Shown here: positions 1 through 8,800 of the stretch, one piece after another
Numbering within the stretch: position 1 is the first letter of the stretch
How the letters are laid out: every line of letters starts with the position of its first letter
Notes under the pieces: model-generated
Seen by the model: the letters and a program-made list of their open reading frames with translations, nothing else
Told to the model about the DNA's origin: nothing
The model's database searches: none
Assembly (NCBI GenBank): GCA_002315315.1
Contig: DCGT01000017.1
Coordinates: 14,889 to 30,979, forward strand
From: Faecalibacterium sp. UBA1771
GTDB taxonomy: Bacteria; Bacillota; Clostridia; Oscillospirales; Ruminococcaceae
DNA length: 16,091 nt
Direction: 5' to 3'
Made by a program: the position numbers and the translations under genes

Positions 1-186
1 GACGATGTGCCTGTCGCCGATTCCGCCGATTCCTCCGACCTCGACCTTTCGCTCGACTCGTTCGGTCTCAGCGGACTTTTCACTCAGATAGCCTCCGTGC
101 TCAAGAGTGTGCTTTCACAGGTTTGGGCGGTCGTCAGAGGTCTGCTCAATCAGCTTATCGGCCTTATCAAGGGTCTTATCAAGTAA
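1..186 (+). CDS. C-terminal fragment of an unidentified protein with an amphipathic hydrophobic tail
   Basis: Frame 1 is open from the window edge to TAA at 184-186, giving the last 61 residues of a protein whose start lies upstream. The first 20 or so residues are rich in Asp and Ser. The rest is a Leu/Ile/Val-rich helix with regularly spaced polar residues that ends in L-I-G-L-I-K-G-L-I-K. That pattern fits an amphipathic or weakly membrane-associating C-terminal helix, but it is not a clean transmembrane span or a sortase LPxTG signal. It shows no similarity to the large proteins downstream and is separated from them by a terminator, so it is probably a different transcription unit. I do not recognise the family. 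That it is coding is fairly secure, because the frame is open and the terminator follows 19 bp after the stop. Confidence 0.7.
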   Translation, partial: DDVPVADSADSSDLDLSLDSFGLSGLFTQIASVLKSVLSQVWAVVRGLLNQLIGLIKGLIK

Positions 187-204
187 AAATACCTTTCGTT
201 TTCC

Positions 205-246
205 ATCCCGACCGGTTATTATCGGTCGGGATTGTTTTAGTTTTCC
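205..246 (+). terminator. Intrinsic terminator of the upstream gene
   Basis: A perfect 10-bp stem pairs ATCCCGACCG (205-214) with CGGTCGGGAT (223-232) around an 8-nt AT-rich loop. A T-rich tract (TGTTTTAGTTTT) follows. It starts 19 bp after the stop at 186 and separates the first gene from the large-protein cluster. Confidence 0.88.
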
Positions 247-297
247 TTTTGTTCACATTTATTCATAAAAAATACTATTTTAAGAATATAAAATATG

Positions 298-364
298 TTA
301 CAATTAATTTAATGATATTTTTCGTGTTATATTGACCCGACAGGGAGTCATTTTAAATTATATT
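298..364 (+). promoter_or_regulatory. Candidate promoter region for the large-protein operon
   Basis: The AT-rich gap between the terminator and the first large gene holds two weak sigma-A-like candidates. One is TTGACC (332-337), 16 bp, TAAATT (354-359), which would start transcription about 20 bp before the ribosome site. The other is TATATT (328-333) with only a poor -35, TTAATT at 304-309. Neither is a strong match, but a promoter is expected here because a terminator lies just upstream and a GGAGGT ribosome site lies at 385-390. The exact hexamers are a guess. Confidence 0.3.
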
Positions 365-394
365 TATGCGTTAATCGTATAAACGGAGGTAATT

Positions 395-3300
395 ATGGAA
401 GGTAATAACAACATCAATAATATCAATAATTTCGGCAGTAATTCCGACAAGCTCGAAAACAACCCCGTAAATGACAATAAGGACTATGCCGACTTAACCG
501 AATTATCCGTCGACGATAGCGGTGATTGGTTTGATGATGATGAAAGTAACATATACAATCCGAACAATGCTCCCGAACAGCGCGGCAATAACGACCTCAA
601 TAATCCCGGCAACAGAGAAAACAGTATTCGCGAGGATAACACAGAGGTTAAACCCGTTGAGAATAAGGAAGTCATTTCCGACACGAATAAAGCTTCCGGT
701 AATGACTTGGGAGACGAAAGTACCGAAGTAGTAGTAATAACCGAAAAAGAAGATTTTTTCGGAATTTTCACGGAAGAAGACATTCTCAACGACAGCGACT
801 ACTGGGAAACAACAAACAAAAAAAGAAAGGTCATATTCAACAGAAAAGGCATTGATGATGTCTTTGAAACCGAGCGTATCGATGAAGCATTTGACCTTGA
901 CGACGACACACATAAGATTGATGCCGGCGGGGATATTTTCGACAAAACAGGCAAATACGAAGTTACCATCATGGAAAAATACAGGGCCAATATGCAGGGT
1001 GATTTCGATTTAAGCGGCTCCGATGATGATGAGGTTAAAAAGCCCATTATAAACCCCTCGGAAAGCTATGAAGCAATTAGCAAAAAAGCAGATGAAGGCA
1101 ATCTCAAGACCGAAGCCTCGGAGCCTCGTGAAAACCTCGAAGAACAGGGATGGGTTATTCCCGATGAGGATCAGCTGCTGGCGCTTCGCAAGCAAAAACC
1201 CGCAGCCGGAGACCTGGATACCTATTCGGCGGGATCAAAGCTGTTGGATATAATAGATAATGAGAATCGGCAAATAGAGAAGCAGAACCGCGCGGAGGAA
1301 AAGAGACTCGCCGAGCAGAGAAAAAGCGGTGAAGGCGACTCGGTTAAGGACGGACAAAACTACGGGTTTGATTCGGGCATACGGGAAGGTGTATCGCGGG
1401 AAGAAAAAAAGACGGATATGTTTGCCGACCCGATTAAGGTTCTCGGCGAAGCAAAAAAAGCACTGCATGATCATTTCGATAGTTCGCATCAGAAATTACT
1501 CGAAACCAATCCGCTGTATAAGCTGATAAGCGAACATCTCGCGACGGTCGAAGAGCTTAAAAATGATTTCTATTCGTCGGCGGATATGAAGGGAACGAAA
1601 TACGGACCCATCGACAAAGCGAACCGAGAGATTTCACAGAAATTACAGCAAACATTATACACAATAGAGAAGGAAGCACAGAAATTATACATAGACGAAT
1701 TTATGAGCGGAATGAAATCGAGCGTCACCGTGCAGTCCGCCATACTCAAGCTCTATGTACTCGGCAAAAGCGGAGCCGAGGTGGATTCGGAAACGGTATT
1801 GGGCCGAATTATTTCCGACAAGATACTGTATTCAGACACATACACACTGTATGAATCGAATCCGTTCGAGGTTATGCCAAGACCGGAGGATATGGACGAG
1901 ATGGCGGACAATTACTCAGAGCACCGCAGGACCATGCCGTTCCGGTTTTTGACCAGGGGCAGAAGCACACAAGAGCTTACCGTAATCGCCGGCGCTTCCG
2001 GTGAAGCACTGAAAAAGCAGATGACCGATTCCCCCGAAAGGCTCGCGGCAGTAAAGGAAACCATACTGCGGCTGAATAACAAGCTCAACGAGCTGGGTAC
2101 AACATGGACTGACTCCGAGCAGTTCGGCGAGATGAAGAGTACCCTCAACCGTTATGCGAATATGGTTGACAATAATTTTGAGTCAATGACTGCTTCGCAT
2201 ATGCAGGAGATGATGACCAATCTCAAAAGGGTGGCGGACAATTATTATCTCGCCAAGGTTGACCAGTCACAGAATACCCGCCGCAGCGGGCGCTTTGAGG
2301 TTGCCGCCGAGCTTCGTGTGTTCGCCGAAAAGACTTTGCCGAACCTTACAAAACCGTATGAAAAGCCTTACAAATACGACCGTCACGATGCACTGCTCAA
2401 TGCCATAGCCGCCAAGATGGCAAAGACGAGTCTGCTCAACGACAAGAATATTCGCAGCCCCGAGGAAATCATAGACGACCCCAAGCGTTTCCAAATTGAA
2501 ATCAACAGAATCAGAAACAGCGTCGCTTTTTCTCTGATGTACGGCAGTCTGACCGATGACAAGCTTTCCGCACTGATAAAGGCAGACGGCAAGGATTTGA
2601 ACAGAGCCTTTAACAAGGAGCTTGCCAAGCCCGAATTTCAAAGGAGAATGAACAGGCGGCAGGTCAAATCGGAGGATGAGTGGGAGATTGTCGAGATGCC
2701 GGGAAAGCAGCCGAAGGCTGAGGAAGAACCGCGCGTCGAGGAGGAAGAACCGGTTATCGAAATTGACGATGACCGCGGACTGTCAAATATTAAAATTGCC
2801 GATTTTATACAAAATCTGAATGTCGCTTTAAGCTTCGGCGTCAACTTCGAGGAGAAGGGCTCGTTTATCAGAGCCGCGAAATGGATTACGGATGCATTAG
2901 ATTTTCTTGAAGGAAGTAAATACAGCAGTAAGAATCTGAGAGAGGTTTCCCAAACAATCGCTGACCTCAAAAACAAAAATCTCGATGAAAAAGAGCAGTT
3001 AAATGCGGTAAACGATGCAATCAACCTCGCCTACGAAAACGAGCTCAGGTCGATGACGGGCGGCAGGGACAGCGTTGTTATCGAAGCACTCGGCTTGATG
3101 AAGAAGGCGATGAGCAAGCTCGAAGCCCGCATTGATTCTCCGCTTTCGCCCAACATGGGAGCCGTCTTGAAGGATATTGCCGCCGACCGTGTCGCTATGG
3201 TCTTTCTTCAGCAGCAATTCGATAATCCTCCCGACGAGAGAAACAATGACATCGACGATAGTCTTGATGATTCCATGGATTCGAAGCAGGATTACAACGT

Positions 3301-5836
3301 AAAGCACGGCTATGCCGACGAGGAATCCCGCGTCGCCGACCGTAAAAAAATAGCCGAGCAGCTCAAGCAGTCGGGTGGCTTTATCGACAGAATTGCCGGC
3401 GACGGAAATTGGCTGCGCGATATGCTCTTATTGGATGATGCGCAGATTAATGACCAGCTTAACAAATTCCTCAACGATGAAAAGTTTGAAAGAGTTATTC
3501 CGGATATTAACAATCAGCCGAATGTTCAACCGAACGCTCAGCCGCAGGTCAACAATCAGCCGCAGGTCAACAATCAGCCGAATGTTCAGCCGCAGAGCAA
3601 TAAGCGGCGCTACAATGAGATAGTCGACCGCAGGGACCGCTATGAAATCGAGCAGCCCGATGTTGGCGGGCTTGATTCACCGAAAAATGAGACGGTGTTA
3701 GACAGTCTGCAAGCGAATACCGGTAAGAGCTACAGTATGTTTTCATTTGGTCAGGCATTAGCCGACTTTAACCGGGCTTTGTCTGCTTTTGTATTTGACA
3801 CGAATGAGCATGGCAGGTTCGATGAGCTCAAGAAGAGGACAGCGGAGTTTTTCAATGACAATGAAAAGTACACCGATAGGCAAAAGCTCACCGAGCTGAC
3901 CAATGCAGTTACAGCCGCCTACAACAGCGAAATAAATAAACTGAAAAATGGCAGCTATGACACCACCATAATCGAGATACTCGGTGTGATGAGACAGAGG
4001 CTGAGAAGCATTACCTCTCAGCAATATATAACCTTTGACCTGCACGCAGTATTGAAGGAAATTGCCGTTGACCGCGCCGCCGCCATGATGGTGCAGGATG
4101 CCAGCGATATAAACAGCGGTTTGCATAAAAGCAATGTCAGTTATCTTACATCGGAGAACGGTCCTTTCGGCAAGGATAACAGAACCGATGAAGAATACCG
4201 TGATATGCTCACTATGCAGGGTGAAGAATTTAAAAAAATAATAACCGGTAACGTCATCAACGAGGTCGGGATTGAAAATTCCGAAACGAGGGAAATCGTA
4301 GTTGACCGAAACGATTCCGGCAATTCCCGGGGCGACGAGATAAACGAGCAGTCGGTCGCGGAAAACAATCTGCACGTCGAGAACGAGGTCAATCAGATAG
4401 TCGACAACCCGCCCGTCAATGAGGAAATCAGGAACAATAACAGCGAGGAAATCGAGCGCGAGCCGGAAGAAAAAACCAACCTGCAGCTCGACGATAACAT
4501 CGGGTCGAAGAGCAACGACAAGATAAACGATGACGATGAGAACGAAGTCGAGCAGAAGGTTGAGGAGAACAATAATACACGGCTCGAGGAGGAAAATAAG
4601 AAGTCGGGCAAGGAAAACGAGCGGTCTGACGAAAAGAATAACGAAGTTGATGACGGTGATGACGAAGAATTAGACGACGATGACGAAGAAGAAATCGTCA
4701 GAAAACCCAAAAGAAACTATGAGCAGGAGGCTTTGGACAGAGAGAGAAAGAATCGGATTGAAATCGAAAAAATCAACAGCATAGGCAATGATGCGGAAAT
4801 CGAAAGCAGCGAAGAAGATGTCAAGAACGACACCGTTCCGCAGGAAAACAAGCCGGCAGAGAACGAAGTCAATCAGATAATCGACAACAGCGAGCCGCAG
4901 GTCAAAGAGAAGGTCGAGCAGGGTGCTAAAAGGGTAGTTCAACTGCCGCTCACAAGTCCGCAGACAGAAGTTAAGTGGGAAAGCGCCGGAGACGTTATAG
5001 ACACGGATATTGCCGTAAATGCTCTTCAGAAATTCGATAAAACAAAAATTGATTTGCGGAATACCGACAAAAAGCTGTCCGAGTCGATAAAGGCGGTGTA
5101 CAGCGTACTTATTGAGACAACAAAGGGAGAAAACTACGAGCTGGGAAGGTTTGCCGACAAAGACACTCTCAGTTGGATTGTCGGAGCGAATAACGACCCG
5201 AAAACAAACGCCGAGCGAATCGAAGCATTGTCCGAAATGATTGATACTATCCACAATGCCGAGCTTGAAAAGCACGCAAACGGCAAGGACAGCCGAAATA
5301 TCGGCGTGATTTCCGTTCTGAAGCAATTCTGCGACAACATAAAGAACGGGCGCACCGTGAGCATCGACCGTGACAACGCCGAGGCGATGAAAAACGTCGA
5401 CGGCCGCATCAAATACTTTGCCGCCTACCGCGCCGCCGATGTATTGCAGAATGACTATGTTTACGGCAATGATAAGGAGCGCATCGCAGACCGTACCGAT
5501 ATTGCCAAGCAGTTCTATCAAACCGGAGGCTATTTAGATAAAGAAGAGTCTTTTGCTTTGAATATAATAACCGAAAAAAATTGGAACGGTAAATTGGCAA
5601 AATTTATCGACACAATGCACACCATTAGAAAATGGCAGCCGCTTACAGTTAACGGTATTCCCAAGGATAAGGCGGCAGAGTATGAGAACAGGCTGAAAAA
5701 TAATCAGTCGCAGGTCAAGGCTCATAGCGGCAAGTCACAGAGCGCGAGCACGCAGGTCAAAGGGCAGAGCGAAACATTGCATAGCGAGAAATCACAGAGC
5801 AGTACCGGCAAAGCCTTCAACCGCGGAGCACTTTGA
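395..5836 (+). CDS. Giant acidic modular repeat protein (domains A-B-B-B), function unknown
   Basis: The product is 1813 residues. The ATG at 395 follows GGAGGT (385-390) with 4-bp spacing. No signal peptide, transmembrane helix or known catalytic motif is visible. In order: an Asn/Asp/Glu-rich N-terminal region (1-350) with a basic KKRKV patch at 142-146; domain A (about 370-740) with W571 and the signature YYLAKVDQSQN at 617-627 followed by RR and RF; a W-E-I-V-E-M-P motif at 763-769; repeat B1 (about 796-1036); an Asn/Gln/Pro linker (about 1037-1070); B2 (about 1090-1290); a long Glu/Asp/Asn linker (1291-1529) with a near-pure acidic run at 1419-1433; B3 (about 1530-1755); and a Ser/Gln/Lys-rich tail. 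B1 and B3 share the motif IA-x-QLKQSGGF / IAKQFYQTGGY (986-996, 1703-1713). The composition suggests folded helical domains on disordered linkers, perhaps a scaffold, surface or secreted protein. I do not recognise the family. It is first of four co-directional paralogous genes, 60 bp before the next. Confidence 0.95.
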   Translation: MEGNNNINNINNFGSNSDKLENNPVNDNKDYADLTELSVDDSGDWFDDDESNIYNPNNAPEQRGNNDLNNPGNRENSIREDNTEVKPVENKEVISDTNKASGNDLGDESTEVVVITEKEDFFGIFTEEDILNDSDYWETTNKKRKVIFNRKGIDDVFETERIDEAFDLDDDTHKIDAGGDIFDKTGKYEVTIMEKYRANMQGDFDLSGSDDDEVKKPIINPSESYEAISKKADEGNLKTEASEPRENLEEQGWVIPDEDQLLALRKQKPAAGDLDTYSAGSKLLDIIDNENRQIEKQNRAEEKRLAEQRKSGEGDSVKDGQNYGFDSGIREGVSREEKKTDMFADPIKVLGEAKKALHDHFDSSHQKLLETNPLYKLISEHLATVEELKNDFYSSADMKGTKYGPIDKANREISQKLQQTLYTIEKEAQKLYIDEFMSGMKSSVTVQSAILKLYVLGKSGAEVDSETVLGRIISDKILYSDTYTLYESNPFEVMPRPEDMDEMADNYSEHRRTMPFRFLTRGRSTQELTVIAGASGEALKKQMTDSPERLAAVKETILRLNNKLNELGTTWTDSEQFGEMKSTLNRYANMVDNNFESMTASHMQEMMTNLKRVADNYYLAKVDQSQNTRRSGRFEVAAELRVFAEKTLPNLTKPYEKPYKYDRHDALLNAIAAKMAKTSLLNDKNIRSPEEIIDDPKRFQIEINRIRNSVAFSLMYGSLTDDKLSALIKADGKDLNRAFNKELAKPEFQRRMNRRQVKSEDEWEIVEMPGKQPKAEEEPRVEEEEPVIEIDDDRGLSNIKIADFIQNLNVALSFGVNFEEKGSFIRAAKWITDALDFLEGSKYSSKNLREVSQTIADLKNKNLDEKEQLNAVNDAINLAYENELRSMTGGRDSVVIEALGLMKKAMSKLEARIDSPLSPNMGAVLKDIAADRVAMVFLQQQFDNPPDERNNDIDDSLDDSMDSKQDYNVKHGYADEESRVADRKKIAEQLKQSGGFIDRIAGDGNWLRDMLLLDDAQINDQLNKFLNDEKFERVIPDINNQPNVQPNAQPQVNNQPQVNNQPNVQPQSNKRRYNEIVDRRDRYEIEQPDVGGLDSPKNETVLDSLQANTGKSYSMFSFGQALADFNRALSAFVFDTNEHGRFDELKKRTAEFFNDNEKYTDRQKLTELTNAVTAAYNSEINKLKNGSYDTTIIEILGVMRQRLRSITSQQYITFDLHAVLKEIAVDRAAAMMVQDASDINSGLHKSNVSYLTSENGPFGKDNRTDEEYRDMLTMQGEEFKKIITGNVINEVGIENSETREIVVDRNDSGNSRGDEINEQSVAENNLHVENEVNQIVDNPPVNEEIRNNNSEEIEREPEEKTNLQLDDNIGSKSNDKINDDDENEVEQKVEENNNTRLEEENKKSGKENERSDEKNNEVDDGDDEELDDDDEEEIVRKPKRNYEQEALDRERKNRIEIEKINSIGNDAEIESSEEDVKNDTVPQENKPAENEVNQIIDNSEPQVKEKVEQGAKRVVQLPLTSPQTEVKWESAGDVIDTDIAVNALQKFDKTKIDLRNTDKKLSESIKAVYSVLIETTKGENYELGRFADKDTLSWIVGANNDPKTNAERIEALSEMIDTIHNAELEKHANGKDSRNIGVISVLKQFCDNIKNGRTVSIDRDNAEAMKNVDGRIKYFAAYRAADVLQNDYVYGNDKERIADRTDIAKQFYQTGGYLDKEESFALNIITEKNWNGKLAKFIDTMHTIRKWQPLTVNGIPKDKAAEYENRLKNNQSQVKAHSGKSQSASTQVKGQSETLHSEKSQSSTGKAFNRGAL
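3508..3600 (+). repeat. Coding minisatellite for an Asn/Gln/Pro/Val linker
   Basis: An 18-bp unit, CAGCCGCAGGTCAACAAT, occurs twice in tandem (3539-3556 and 3557-3574). It is flanked by variants that share AATCAGCCGAATGTTCA. It encodes Q-P-Q-V-N-N type repeats that join B1 to B2 of gene 1. The unit length is a multiple of three, so copy-number change keeps the frame. Confidence 0.85.
4379..4888 (+). repeat. Duplicated motif in the acidic linker of gene 1 (ENEVNQI[VI]DN)
   Basis: Bases 4379-4408 and 4859-4888 match at 28 of 30 positions and encode ENEVNQIVDN and ENEVNQIIDN, 480 bp (160 codons) apart. The 450 bp between them encode the most acidic part of the protein. Related EQII[ED] motifs occur in the linkers of genes 2 and 3 (about 9270 and 11280). 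Confidence 0.7.
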
Positions 5837-5896
5837 TGCGGCCGCAGTACCGTTATTAATTACTAATTAGATAATAAAAAATATGGGGGAAACAAA

Positions 5897-8800
5897 ATGG
5901 AAAATCTTAACATGGACAACAGGCTCGAAAACGGCGAACAGCCGAATGTGCAGACCCGAAATAGCGGTCTTAGTGCGCCGGAAAACGAATTGATTTTAGA
6001 GCGGCTGAAGCTGAGGGATAGTTCATATTCAATTCACATCGAAGATTTACTCGAGAATGCCTTACTTGCTATGTCTATGACTATGAATATGAGCAGCTTT
6101 AAGTTTGACGCAGAAAAGCATCCTGAGCTGGAAAATCTTAAAGACACGATAGTGGATGTTTACGACGATGAAAATACGAGCCCCTATGAAAAGAAGTTCA
6201 CCGAGCTGAACAAAGCACTTACAGCCGCCTACAACAGCGAAATAAATAATCTGAAAAATGGCAGCGATGACACTTTAATAATCGAAGTGCTCGGCGTGAT
6301 GAGGTATAGGCTGAGAAACGTTGCCTCTCAAGAAGCAGATCCCATCAATCTGCCCGCGATATTAAAGGAAATCGCCATCGACCGCGTTGCCGCTTTAATG
6401 ACGGGGAAAGACTGCGATATAACCAGTGAAGAGCATAAGGCTTGTGTCCAACAGCTCACATCGCCGGAAAGTCCTTTAGCCAACGAAATCGGGACCGATG
6501 AGAACTGCCGTAAAATTATTTCCATGCCGAGTTCGGAATTACAAAATAAGCCGTTCATTAACGGCACCAACCAAATTCAGAATAATCCCGGTGAGCCGCA
6601 GGACAACAATCAGCCGGTCAACAATCAGCCGGTCAACAATCAGCCGGTCAACGAGATAGCAGAGCAGAATAACGGCAATAAAATAAATCCGGAGAATGAG
6701 CCGCAGAACGACGAACATCAAAACGAGAATGAAATTATTGCGAAAGAGGAAGCTCCGCAGGTCGACGAGATAAAAGAGCAAAACGAACAGCCGAATGTGC
6801 AGACCCGAAATAGCGGTCTTAGTGCGCTGAAATACCTTGGGATTTTAAAGCGGCTGAAGCTTTATGACAATGAGCCTTACACCGACGAGTCATTCAATCA
6901 AGTCGTAGCCGCTTTTGGAATGGCTATGATTCAATTTGGGTTTGACTTTGAGTTTAACAAAGAAAAGCATACTGAGCTGGATAATCTTAATATAACGATA
7001 GATAAGTTTTACAACGGAACTGATATGAGCCCCGATAGTGAGAAGCTCACCGAGCTGACCGATGCAGTTACAGCCGCCTACAACAGCGAAATAAATAATC
7101 TGAAAAATGGCAGCAATGACACTTTAATAATCGAAATGCTCGGCGTGATGAGGTATAGGCTGAGAAACGTTGCCTCTCAAAAAGCAGAACCCGTCGATCT
7201 GCCCGCGGTATTAAAGGAAATCGCCATCGACCGCGTTGCCGCTTTAATGACGGGGAAAGACTGCGATATAAACAGTCAGGAGCATATAGATTATGTCCGT
7301 CGGCTCACATCGCCGGAAAGTCCTTTAGCCGACGAAATCGGGACCGATGAGAACTGCCGTGAAATTATTTCCATACCGAGTTCGGAATTACAAAATAAGC
7401 CGTTCATTACCGACATCAACCAAATTCAGAATAATCCCGATGAGCCGCAGAACGACGAACATCAAAACGAGAATGAAATCATTGCGAATGAGGAAGGTCT
7501 GCAGGATGACAATCGGCCCATGCAGGAACAGCTTAACGACCTGAATCTCAACTTTAACGGCGAAGGTGCCCCCGAAATTGAGAATATGGTCGACGAGCTT
7601 AATGGCTTGAAAAACGAATGGGAGATTGTTGATATGCCGAACAATCAGTCGCAGGTCAACAATCAGCACATGCAGAAACAGCGTAACGACCTTAATCTCG
7701 ACATTCCCAACCGCGCGTCGGGCAACGAGAACATAGAGAATAATGATGATATGAACGAAATCGTCAATATACTCCAAGAGATTGAGGATGACGATACCAT
7801 AATCGAGCCTGTTGATAACGATGATATCTATCGTCAGAATTTCAACGAGAATTACGGCCTGAACACGATGAATGTTAGCCAGACATATCAATTCGTGCAG
7901 GTGGCACGTGGTATTATCAATAGCTTAAACGGTCTTCCCGACCCGCTTTTCAGAGAATATAATATATCGACCCTGATTGGGAGTCTGCAAAACGGTCTGA
8001 ATGAGATCGACCAGACGGTCAGAAATTTCGGCGAATCTCCCGAAGATAACGCACATATAGTATATAGACAAATTAAGGAGACGATGGACAGTGTCCGCAC
8101 CCTCGCGGAGACCATATATAACGATAGATTAACGGAAGATCCTAATAAATTGGATACCGCCAGTATCAATATGCTGGTTTCCATAGATAATGTGAACAAG
8201 CTTGTCGAAAGTTATACTTATGTGCCTAACCGCAGCAAAAGCCTCATAAATATTATCACGAAGAAATTCGGCAATCACGGAGGTGGTTTGGAGCTCAGCG
8301 ATTCCTCAGACGATGCCAATGTCAAAAGACTTGAGGGGCTTCTCACTATGACGTTTGAGGAGTTTTCTCAAACAATGCACGCGGTAGAGAACAATAAGCA
8401 AACCTTTGCCAACAGTCTGCATGAGCTGAGACTCAAGCTCGACGAAACCGGCTCGACATGGTTCGACAGCAGACAGTTCGGAGAGTTCAAGAGAACCGTC
8501 ACCGAAATAGACGATAGACTATCGAGCCACAGCAAGAACAATAGTTTAAACAGTATCATAATTGCAGATATGAACAATATGTTCGACCGGCTTAAAAATA
8601 GCGCCGACGATTATTATTTTGCCAAGCTCGGTCAGTCGCATAACACCAGGAGAGCCAAACGTTTTGATATCGCCGCACAGATACGCGCGATAGTCCAAAA
8701 GGCAAAGAGCGAGATTTCAGTGTACGGAATGAATATTGAAATAGACAAAAAAGAGCTGGAGATGCGCAAAATCGCCGACAAGAATGCCTATGCGAATGCG

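Noticed and set aside
123..335. Plus-strand open frame of 70 codons at the start of the window
   Set aside because: It overlaps the partial first gene in another frame, runs through the terminator hairpin and lacks a ribosome site.
3508..3600. CRISPR-like array from the short repeats in the linkers
   Set aside because: The repeats are directly tandem, without unique spacers, lie within an open frame and have lengths divisible by three.
3758..4375. Minus-strand open frame of 205 codons opposite gene 1 B2
   Set aside because: Same explanation, and the plus-strand frame is conserved in gene 2.
4670..5521. Minus-strand open frame of 283 codons opposite gene 1
   Set aside because: It is a shadow of the codon bias of gene 1. 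The Val/Leu/Phe-rich product matches the reverse complement of Asn/Asp/Glu codons.
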